Below, one piece after another: positions 1 through 6,490 of a DNA stretch of 11,321 nucleotides. Below the pieces are notes generated by a model. It searched no databases and had not been told where the DNA came from. It worked only from the letters and a program-made list of their open reading frames with translations. The DNA is from an uncultured Bryobacterales bacterium. GTDB taxonomy: Bacteria > Acidobacteriota > Terriglobia > Bryobacterales > UBA6623. A program made the translations under genes and the position numbers. The DNA lies in the NCBI GenBank assembly GCA_946887065.1, contig CAMPKL010000059.1:1-11321 (forward strand), written 5' to 3'. The first letter of the stretch is position 1. Every line of letters starts with the position of its first letter.

Positions 1-111
1 CGGCTTGATGACGTAAAGCGCCGCATCGGCGAGCGTCAGTCCGACGATCAACGCGATGGACCCTTTGTGCGGTCGGGCGTATCCCGCCAACCGTTGACGC
101 CAACTTGTCAC
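1..111 (-). CDS. ABC exporter half, N-terminus only (cut by left edge)
   Basis: Only the first 37 codons are in the window and the frame is open to base 1. The start is a GTG at 111-109 whose last two bases overlap the TGA stop of the upstream exporter gene (GTGA overlap), with an AAAAGG ribosome-binding site 7 nt before it (119-124). The peptide begins MTSWRQRLAGYARPHKG and runs into a hydrophobic stretch (SIALIVGLTLADAALYVIKP). That matches the usual start of a type I ABC exporter half: a short basic cytoplasmic helix followed by TM1 ending in a xxKP-type motif, as in the neighbour's QPLPMKLL. The overlap and the matching architecture suggest the two halves are translationally coupled and may form a heterodimer. 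The ATPase domain lies outside the window, so this rests on the N-terminus and context. Confidence 0.72.
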   Translation of the reverse strand, partial: MTSWRQRLAGYARPHKGSIALIVGLTLADAALYVIKP

Positions 112-1985
112 GCCGCCGCCTTTTGGAGAGGTTCGTCCGATTGCAGATCATAGAAGCGCTGATAGGCGCCTTGGACCGCCAATAGTTCGTCGTGCTCGCC
201 CTGTTCGATTACGCGACCCTGTTCGAGCACGACGATACGGTCCGCACGGCGGATCGTCGAGAGGCGGTGCGCGATGATGATCGTCGTTCTGCCGGCCATC
301 AAGCGTTCGAGCGCCTCCATCACAGCTGCTTCGGTTTCGGTATCGAGCGCGGACGTGGGCTCGTCCAGGATGAGCAGCGGCGCGTCCTTCAGCAGCGCCC
401 GCGCGATCGAAATACGCTGCCGCTGGCCGCCGGAGAGACTCGCCCCGCGCTCGCCGATGACCGTGTCGTAGCCTTCGGGCAGGGCGCGGATAAATTCGTC
501 CGCGTTGGCGGCGACGGCGGCGGCGGTAATCTCCTCGCGGCTCGCCTCAGGCCGTCCGTAGGCGATATTGGCGGCGATGCTGAGGGGCATCAAGAAGGGG
601 TCTTGGAGCACGACGGCGGTCTGCGAGCGAAGCGCGGACGCTTGGATTTCGCGGATATCGACGCCATCGATCATCACGCTGCCCTCTTGCGGATCGAAAA
701 AGCGCAACAGCAAAGCCGCGACGGTGCTCTTCCCCGCTCCGGTCGAACCGACCAAGGCCACGGTCTCGCCCGGCCTGGCGTCGAAACTGACGCCGCGTAG
801 CGCGTGCCGGCCTTCGTCATAGCCGAACGTGACGTTGTTGAGGCACACCCAACGGCCGCGGCTCGACAGTTGCGCCGGCATCGGCTTGGCTTCTGGGGTA
901 TCTAAAACGTCGTCGTCGGCGTCGAGGATGTCGTGTATGCGATCGGTGCTGGCTTCGACGGCCTTGAGGCTGCTGTAGATCTTGAGCAAGCCTTCGGCGG
1001 CGTCCTGCAAGGTCTTCATATAAGCAATGAAGACGAGCAAGGTGCCGAGGGGCAGCGATCCTTCCAAAACGCGGAGGCCGCCGACATACAGGACGACGCC
1101 GGAACCGATGGTGGTCGCCAATCCGTTAACCATGCCGTAGCTGCTGTTGAGCAAGGCGCGGCGCTGGGACAAGTCGACGACATCTTCGGATAAGGTTTGA
1201 AAGCGTTGCCTATTTCGGTCTTCGGCGCCGAAGGTCTGGACGGCCGGAATTGAAGTGATGGTCTGATGGACGAAGCTCATGATGCGCGACTGAGCTTCGC
1301 GGCCCAGCTTCGAGCGATTCTTGAGGCGGCGGCCGAAGAACAACGTCGATCCGGCCAGCACCGGAGCAGCGGCGAATGCCAGCATGGCCAGTTGCGGGTC
1401 TAGGCGCCAAGCAACGAATCCGACCGCGCCGAGTTTGAGGATCTGTGAGATCGGCGAGATCAACAACCCGTTCGCCAGCGTGTAAACGCACCAGGCGTCG
1501 TCGCTGACACGGCTCAATGAGTCGCCGACGCTGCGCTTGGAGTGAAAGCGCATGGACAATCGTTGGAGGCGAGCGAACACCGCGCCTCCCAGCGCGTAAA
1601 CCATGCGCTGTCCGGCAGAGGACCAAGCCGTGACTAGGCCGGCTTCGAGCGCCGCGTTTATGGCGTAGATGCCGATTCCGGCTAATCCCGCGAGAACGAC
1701 CATGCTCCACTGTGAGGACTCTATGGAAAGCGCCGATAGGAACCCTCGGAGACCCGTCGGAATCGGATCCGAGCCCAGTCCGTAGTCCACCAACAGCTTC
1801 ATCGGCAACGGTTGAATCGCCGCCACGGCCGCCGCGGAGACGGTCAGCAGCAAAATCCCCGACAACATGCGCCACTGCTTCAGGATCAAAGGCAGAATCC
1901 GGCGCGTACTCGAGCCAGCTGTCTTTGACTCGCGGCGCTGCGGCCCGCTGGCCCTGCTTTGCATCTCGGCTTTCACAACCATCAC
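108..1985 (-). CDS. Type I ABC exporter half (fused membrane and ATPase domains)
   Basis: A 625-residue MsbA/NdvA-like exporter half: residues about 40-345 form the six-helix transmembrane domain and 375-615 the ATPase domain, at the normal length for the family. All nucleotide-binding motifs are intact: Walker A GSTGAGKST (413-421), Q-loop Q461, signature LSGGQ (517-521), Walker B LLILDEP with D541 and E542, D-loop SALD (545-548), and switch H573. It should therefore hydrolyse ATP by itself or within a heterodimer, moving a lipid- or glycan-type substrate out across the inner membrane. The start is GTG 1985 or the adjacent ATG 1982; a GAGG site lies 6 or 9 nt upstream, next to the TAG stop of the glycosyltransferase gene, so translation is probably coupled. 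Homologues are often labelled lipid A or cyclic beta-glucan exporters. The glycosyltransferase neighbour makes a glycan cargo likely, but the exact substrate is unknown. Confidence 0.93.
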   Translation of the reverse strand: MMVVKAEMQSRASGPQRRESKTAGSSTRRILPLILKQWRMLSGILLLTVSAAAVAAIQPLPMKLLVDYGLGSDPIPTGLRGFLSALSIESSQWSMVVLAGLAGIGIYAINAALEAGLVTAWSSAGQRMVYALGGAVFARLQRLSMRFHSKRSVGDSLSRVSDDAWCVYTLANGLLISPISQILKLGAVGFVAWRLDPQLAMLAFAAAPVLAGSTLFFGRRLKNRSKLGREAQSRIMSFVHQTITSIPAVQTFGAEDRNRQRFQTLSEDVVDLSQRRALLNSSYGMVNGLATTIGSGVVLYVGGLRVLEGSLPLGTLLVFIAYMKTLQDAAEGLLKIYSSLKAVEASTDRIHDILDADDDVLDTPEAKPMPAQLSSRGRWVCLNNVTFGYDEGRHALRGVSFDARPGETVALVGSTGAGKSTVAALLLRFFDPQEGSVMIDGVDIREIQASALRSQTAVVLQDPFLMPLSIAANIAYGRPEASREEITAAAVAANADEFIRALPEGYDTVIGERGASLSGGQRQRISIARALLKDAPLLILDEPTSALDTETEAAVMEALERLMAGRTTIIIAHRLSTIRRADRIVVLEQGRVIEQGEHDELLAVQGAYQRFYDLQSDEPLQKAAA

Positions 1986-1994
1986 TGCAAACCT

Positions 1995-4727
1995 CTAGCT
2001 AGACGGGCCTTCGCGAGCGGTCCGCTGGGGCGCCACTAGCTCGGGGATCACCCAACCCGGAACGCTAGGAACGATATGTCCATTGCGGTCAGGATCGACG
2101 CTGCGAGGCTTTCGAGAGGCGCGGGCGTTGGCCCAGGCAGGCGTGTCTCTTACTGCTTCCGCGGCCTTGGCAACGCTGCGTTCCTTCTCAAGAACGGCGA
2201 ACTCCGACATCTCTTCGACCGCCAAGGCGTGAAGGCAACTCCCAAGGCCGGCGCCGCACTGATGTAACGTCCCAAGCGCGATCAAAAGCGTGATCAAACT
2301 CAGGACGCTTGCCGCGATGCTTGCTTGGCTAATCACCGCCATGACCGCCAACCCGCCGAAGAGGCAAACCAGGATTGCCGCTAACGCCGATGTATTGGGG
2401 AGGATTTGGAATCGGGCCATCTGACGGCCTTCGCCATGTTCTTCCAATGCCATCCGCAAGCGCGCGCCGCCGAACAGGCCGCCGCGGCCTTCCAAGTCCC
2501 ACACGTCGTAGTCCCCGCCCCGCACCGTCGGTGTGTTGCTTTGCTTCATCGTCGATTCAATGGAGGTCAGCCAGGCCTCTTGGCTGCGCCAATGCTCGGC
2601 CCACATACTGAACTTCCGCGGACGGGGAATCGCGTATTGCCGCCCACCGCGCATCCGCCAGGGCGTAATGCCGTGATGCAGCCGTCCCCAAAACCGTGCG
2701 ACCGGCTGTAAGACGTGCATGAGAACGATCACCCCGCGGCGGCGAAAGCGCTGCCAAAACGTGGTCGCCTCCGGCGAAGCAGGAGCCTGCCGTGCGCTCA
2801 GGATGGCGTGAATAAACGGCACTCCAGCGGCAATCGCGAACAAGGGCAGCGCGGCCAACAGCGGTTTCGAGAAGATGCCCAGCGCCGAGAGCACGCCGAG
2901 TGCCGCTACAACTAAGACCCACTCGGGCATCAGCGGCAAACACTCCAGCAGGCCGGGCGTCTTGCGATCGCGAGGCTGGAAAGGGGCGCTGCCCCAGACG
3001 CCTCCGTAGACCCGCCCGCTACGCATTAGGGCCCAGACGTGGCCGTTTCCGTACAGTCGGCCTTGCCAGCTCAAGTGGCCCGCCATGTTGTACTTTTCGG
3101 GCCACTTCCGCTCAAGCAGCGCCTCAGCTTTGCCGTAGCCTTTTTGTTGCTTCCAGTAGGTTCGAGCTGAGTTCCGCCGGTGGTGCCAAACCACGGCGGC
3201 AGGATTGAATCCAAGCTTCCATCCGCACTTTTGCAAACCCCAGCAAACATCCACGTCATCGCCCGCCACGGTGAACTGAGGATCGAAGCCGCCGATGGCC
3301 GCCAGCTTTTCTTTGCGGAAGGCCATGTTGCAGCCGGGGATATGCTCGGCCTCGCGGTCCGAAAGCAGCACGTGTGTGGGGCCGCCGGGAGAATTTGCCA
3401 CGCAGTCGGCGATCCAACCGTCTCCGGGCGGCGGCAAGTTCGGTCCGCCGACGGCCGCGAAATCGGTGGTCATGAAAGTGTGCGCGAGGTGCTGCAACCA
3501 GTGCGCGTCGGGATAGGCGTCGTCGTCGATGTAGGCGACGATCTCTCCGGTGGACGCGTGCAGTCCGAGGTTTCTCGCCCGCGATAGACCGCCGTTCTTT
3601 ACGCGAATCAGTTGGTCAACGCCGATGCGGGTCGCAATTTCAGAGACGTTGTCTTTCGAGCCATCATCGACGACTATCGTCTCGAAGTTGGGGTAGTCGA
3701 GAGCGACGACGTGTTCCAGAGTCTCGCCGATCGTTCGGCTGCCGTTGTAACTGCAGACCACAACGGAAATGCGCGGCCAATCTCGCTGCCGAGAATACGG
3801 AGCATTGGCGAATGCTTTACGTACCGCTTCCAGGGCCGGCTTGGGAGTGCGGTCCCGCCGGGTCAGGCCAAAGTCCCAATCTTTGACTTCGTGTCCGGCG
3901 CGGCTCCACTCGTCGGTCCAAGAGAAGACGAACGCTCCCGCGCAGCCGGCTTGGAAGGCGGTCTCCAATTGCCAAGCGAGCGTAGCGGCCTGCTGCTGCT
4001 CGCCGTTCCGCATGCTGTCTAGGCCGATTTCGGTGATCACCAAGGGCTTGTCGCCCGCGACGTTTTGCAGCCGGGACAAGTAGGCGTCGAGGTCCTGGCG
4101 AGCTTCCAGAAAGACGTTGAAGCATGTCAGATCCAAGAACGGCAGATCCAGATATTCCGTGGTCGGGTAGTTGACGTAGGTGACCAGCGCTTGCGGATCC
4201 TCTGACTTGACGACTTCGCACAGCCGCTTGAGATGTTGCTCGCAACGCTTGCGGCCGTACCAGCGCACGATCGATGCTGGAATCTCGTTGCCTACCGCGA
4301 AGCAGGCCAGCGCTGGGTGATCGGCGCACGCGCGAACGCCTTCGCGAACTCTTTGGTAAAGGCTTTCCAGCCGTTTACCGTCGTCCAAGAACGTGATGTG
4401 TTGCTCCCACGGCAGACCGACCATCACCTTCAGGTCATGGTCATGCGCGATGTCGAGCAACCAGCGCGGCGGGACAGTATAAGTGCGAACGCAGTTGATT
4501 CCGTTTTCCGCCATCGCGGCGAAGTCCGCGTAGACGGTTGGCTGCGTCCCGTATTGGTCGCCGTTCTCGTCCGCTGCGAAGGTGCCGTAGGTCACGCCCC
4601 GCAGGCAGAGCTTCTCATCGCCGAGGTAAAGGAACTTGCCGCGGACACAGAGGCGGGTGTTGGCGCGTTCCGGCGTTTGCGTTTCCTGTTTTTTAGTCGA
4701 CAAGGGGTAGTGCTCTCGTGCGGTCAC
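1995..4727 (-). CDS. Glycoside-hydrolase-like TIM barrel fused to GT2 glycosyltransferase
   Basis: A 910-residue multidomain enzyme. Residues about 25-305 form a clan GH-A (GH2/GH5-like) barrel with a plausible acid/base in VGNEIP (E148) and nucleophile in ITEIGLDS (E233). Residues about 318-560 are a GT-A family 2 transferase: SVVVCSYNGS, VVDDGS (D354, D355), the metal-binding IDDDAYP (401-403), and AGDDVD (around 490) followed by WHHRR. No QxxRW motif was seen, so it is probably not a processive synthase. Hydrophobic helices lie at about 602-645 and 780-822, flanking a cytoplasmic-looking segment with DVWDLEGRGGLFGGARL (742-758). No signal peptide is visible; the barrel and GT domain may both face the cytoplasm. 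The start is GTG 4727, since the frame is closed just upstream; no clear ribosome site is seen. It is the first gene of the operon with the two exporter halves. The inferred role is building or remodelling a glycan for export. Confidence 0.9.
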   Translation of the reverse strand: MTAREHYPLSTKKQETQTPERANTRLCVRGKFLYLGDEKLCLRGVTYGTFAADENGDQYGTQPTVYADFAAMAENGINCVRTYTVPPRWLLDIAHDHDLKVMVGLPWEQHITFLDDGKRLESLYQRVREGVRACADHPALACFAVGNEIPASIVRWYGRKRCEQHLKRLCEVVKSEDPQALVTYVNYPTTEYLDLPFLDLTCFNVFLEARQDLDAYLSRLQNVAGDKPLVITEIGLDSMRNGEQQQAATLAWQLETAFQAGCAGAFVFSWTDEWSRAGHEVKDWDFGLTRRDRTPKPALEAVRKAFANAPYSRQRDWPRISVVVCSYNGSRTIGETLEHVVALDYPNFETIVVDDGSKDNVSEIATRIGVDQLIRVKNGGLSRARNLGLHASTGEIVAYIDDDAYPDAHWLQHLAHTFMTTDFAAVGGPNLPPPGDGWIADCVANSPGGPTHVLLSDREAEHIPGCNMAFRKEKLAAIGGFDPQFTVAGDDVDVCWGLQKCGWKLGFNPAAVVWHHRRNSARTYWKQQKGYGKAEALLERKWPEKYNMAGHLSWQGRLYGNGHVWALMRSGRVYGGVWGSAPFQPRDRKTPGLLECLPLMPEWVLVVAALGVLSALGIFSKPLLAALPLFAIAAGVPFIHAILSARQAPASPEATTFWQRFRRRGVIVLMHVLQPVARFWGRLHHGITPWRMRGGRQYAIPRPRKFSMWAEHWRSQEAWLTSIESTMKQSNTPTVRGGDYDVWDLEGRGGLFGGARLRMALEEHGEGRQMARFQILPNTSALAAILVCLFGGLAVMAVISQASIAASVLSLITLLIALGTLHQCGAGLGSCLHALAVEEMSEFAVLEKERSVAKAAEAVRDTPAWANARASRKPRSVDPDRNGHIVPSVPGWVIPELVAPQRTAREGPSS

Positions 4728-5424
4728 GGGCTCATCTAGGCGATTCGGGCGCCAAACTGGGCGGGAGCGGACGCGTCGGCGTCGCAGGCCGGCCGCCTCG
4801 CAGTAGAGGAAGCGGTGGCGGCGCGCGGAAACGGCGGGCGATCGACGGACCTAAGGTGTTCAATCTAAGGGCTCACCGGTACGACCAGCCCATTTCCGGT
4901 ACCGGCGCAAGCTAGGACGGTTTGGCGTTCGGCAGGGCGTCGCGGGAGAGGCCCCGCCGGAGCAGATCGTCGAGAGTTCTCCCCTGGCACGTGCCTCTTG
5001 TGTGAAAAAAGTACGCACTGACGGAAAAATGTTTGCCTTCATACGGCCGTGAGAGCGCCCAGCCGTGGGGCGAAGATGGCTCTTTCGTGAAACGCTCCGT
5101 TGCTCCCGGCGCGCCGTAACAGCGGCGCCAACCATGCCATCAACGGGATGGATCGACGGAGGGTTTTGTTGTTTTGCCTCCGGTATCGCGGACCGAAGAA
5201 GGACGGCGGCAGGGAAAGCGAGGATCCTTAACTTGATATGCCAGGCGTTGATTTGGTGGTGCGTGCGAGGTTCTTGCCGTCTCCCTCGCTTCATGGGCCG
5301 GTTCCGGGAACGGTAAATTCGTTCATCAGAACAGCGCGGAACGCCACGCGTGAAGTCGCCAAATCTTCGCCGGGCTTCGGAGGAGGGCAATCGTTGGCGC
5401 CCGCCACCCTTGCGGGGAAAACGC
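4728..5424. other. Long intergenic region with short repeats, no convincing gene
   Basis: These 697 bases separate the GTG start of the glycosyltransferase operon from the 3' end of the sigma-factor gene, both on the minus strand. Reading frames here give arginine/proline-rich low-quality peptides without recognisable motifs, so no gene is called. It should hold the operon promoter, but no convincing -35/-10 pair was found. Visible structure includes CCGGTAC twice, exactly 20 bp apart (4876-4882 and 4896-4902), with an inverted GTACCGG at 4899-4905; a perfect 10-bp palindrome GGCACGTGCC (4986-4995); two A-runs just after it (5005-5010 and 5025-5029); and the 8-bp palindrome ACGGCCGT (5043-5050). 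These could be regulator sites or chance. Confidence 0.5.
4876..4905. repeat. Short direct and inverted CCGGTAC repeats
   Basis: CCGGTAC occurs at 4876-4882 and 4896-4902. The second copy runs into an overlapping reverse complement GTACCGG (4899-4905). The 20-bp period is about two helical turns, which would suit a dimeric DNA-binding protein upstream of the glycosyltransferase operon start at 4727. Function is inferred only from spacing and position. Confidence 0.3.
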
Positions 5425-5925
5425 TTAACTGACGCGACGCTCTAGGCGGCGCCGGAGGCGCATCAGCTTGACCCTCACGGTTGATGGCTTGGAGCCTCGC
5501 TTCCTGGCTATTTCATGGCTGGTATAGCCCGCGGCGGATGCCTGCAACAGGTTCCGATCCTCGGGGCAGCACGACTCAAGGGCACGAGAAACATCGAAGC
5601 GTCGCGGGGTCGACTTCGGAAGCTCCGATTGCTCGGGCACAAACGAAGTGACCGGTTGATGGCGAATTCGATTGCGGAAAATGTTGTAGGCGATGCTGTT
5701 GACCCAAGGGAGTACCGCTTCCCGTTTCAACAGCATGGAACTCTTGATCCAGCCGTTCCCCCAGGCATCTTGGGCGATCTCCTCGGCGGTGTCGGAGTTG
5801 ATGCCTTTGGACATAAGGAACCGGACAGTTTTCTTCCAGCCCTGTTGGTACGCCTCAGCGAACTCTTCACAGGTGATGATTGGCGGTGGAGGGGCGACTA
5901 CCGCGAGCTTCGGGTCAACTCGCAT
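5425..5925 (-). CDS. ECF-type RNA polymerase sigma factor
   Basis: A 166-residue group IV (extracytoplasmic function) sigma factor, the normal length for the family. Residues about 20-90 match region 2: EEIAQDAWGNGW in the helix that contacts core polymerase and melts the -10, then LPWVNSIAYNIFRNRIR. Residues about 113-165 are region 4, with PEDRNLLQASAAGYTSHEIARK and the recognition helix KPSTVRVKLMRLRRRL. The linker is short and there is no extra C-terminal domain. The ATG at 5925 is chosen because it precedes the region 2 homology by a normal distance, although no clear Shine-Dalgarno is visible. No anti-sigma factor is encoded beside it: downstream is a 697-nt gap and upstream is a divergent CBS protein. 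Control may therefore be transcriptional or through an unlinked partner. Its target promoters cannot be deduced from the window. Confidence 0.88.
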   Translation of the reverse strand: MRVDPKLAVVAPPPPIITCEEFAEAYQQGWKKTVRFLMSKGINSDTAEEIAQDAWGNGWIKSSMLLKREAVLPWVNSIAYNIFRNRIRHQPVTSFVPEQSELPKSTPRRFDVSRALESCCPEDRNLLQASAAGYTSHEIARKRGSKPSTVRVKLMRLRRRLERRVS

Positions 5926-5959
5926 ATGCCGATCGTACTAAGTGTCCAGAACCCTCGGT

Positions 5960-6004
5960 AGTAGGTTTCGGTAACCGCAGCTCCCGTTACGTAACTTACC
6001 TACT
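5960..6004. promoter_or_regulatory. Nested palindromes between sigma and CBS genes (candidate operator)
   Basis: AGTAGGT (5960-5966) and ACCTACT (5998-6004) form a 7-bp inverted pair. Inside it lie GTAAC (5971-5975) and the perfect palindrome GTTACGTAAC (5986-5995), so GTAAC recurs at a 20-bp spacing. The block starts just downstream of the proposed sigma-gene transcription start and lies 61-105 nt upstream of the CBS gene start, so a bound regulator could affect both divergent genes. GTAAC also resembles some ECF -35 elements, but no -10 partner at the usual spacing was found, so autoregulation is only a guess. Confidence 0.35.
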
Positions 6005-6012
6005 GTGGTAGA

Positions 6013-6041
6013 AAAATAGTGGAACAGCGGGGCACCGTCAA
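6013..6041 (-). promoter_or_regulatory. Putative housekeeping promoter of the ECF sigma gene
   Basis: Read on the minus strand, TTGACG (6036-6041) is followed after exactly 17 nt by TATTTT (6013-6018). These match the sigma-70 consensus at 5 of 6 and 4 of 6 positions with ideal spacing. Transcription would begin near 6006, leaving an untranslated leader of about 80 nt before the ATG at 5925. The prediction is by eye and untested. Confidence 0.42.
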
Positions 6042-6064
6042 ACATCTGCTCCATTATTCGCGTT

Positions 6065-6490
6065 ATGTCACTTGACCAGCCTGTGGTCCGCCTCATGCAA
6101 CCTTGTCCGAGTCCCGTGGCGATGACGGCTCCACTGGCCGAAGCCGCGACGCAGATGTCCCATCTTCGTGTCAATTGGCTGCCTGTCACGGGATCGACGG
6201 GCCGTCCGGTCGGCGTCGTTTCATGCGGCGACATCGTGCGACGCTCTTGGGGCGGGAATCACGTAAACGTCGTAGCGGACGTCATGACGACAGGCTTAGT
6301 CTATTGCCGGCCGACGGACTCGGTCCAGAATGTTTTGCGTTTGATGCAGAGCCGCGGCGTTCCTCAAATTGCCGTCGTCGACGAGCACGACCGGATAGTC
6401 GGGGCTGTCTCCATTTTTGACCTAGTCGGAGTGTTGGTCCCCCCGGATGGCGACGAGAGTCAACGCTACACCGCGGGCGAGGACAGTTAG
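6065..6490 (+). CDS. Two-CBS-domain protein
   Basis: A 141-residue soluble protein made almost entirely of a Bateman module. The first CBS repeat spans about residues 7-60 (VVRLMQPCPSPVAMTAPLAEA, then the LPVTGSTGRPVGVVSCGDIVR strand-helix unit). The second spans about 71-125 (ADVMTTGLVYCRPTDSVQNV, then IAVVDEHDRIVGAVSIFDLV). Such modules usually bind adenine nucleotides (AMP, ATP, SAM or c-di-AMP) and act as sensors. No effector domain is fused, so it probably works by contacting another protein. The ATG at 6065 immediately precedes the first repeat; no strong ribosome site is seen. It is divergent from the ECF sigma gene (139-nt gap) and its TAG stop overlaps the TAA stop of the convergent TPR gene. 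A link to sigma activity is conceivable but unproven. Confidence 0.87.
   Translation: MSLDQPVVRLMQPCPSPVAMTAPLAEAATQMSHLRVNWLPVTGSTGRPVGVVSCGDIVRRSWGGNHVNVVADVMTTGLVYCRPTDSVQNVLRLMQSRGVPQIAVVDEHDRIVGAVSIFDLVGVLVPPDGDESQRYTAGEDS

Noticed and set aside
1210..1875. A 221-codon minus-strand frame
   Set aside because: It lies wholly inside the exporter gene in another frame and is arginine-rich, typical of a shadow of GC-rich coding sequence.
4984..5001. A TGGCAC...TTG pattern suggesting a sigma-54 promoter
   Set aside because: The spacing between the GG and the TTG-type element is wrong for the -24/-12 arrangement and no downstream gene lies on that strand.
4860..5390. A 176-codon minus-strand frame in the long gap
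   Set aside because: Its composition is arginine/proline/serine-rich with no recognisable domain and no clear ribosome site; it reads like random frame in GC-rich DNA.
5400..5416. A CCCGC/GCGGG hairpin after the sigma-factor gene
   Set aside because: The stem is only 5 bp and the T-run lies on the wrong side for a terminator of the minus-strand gene.
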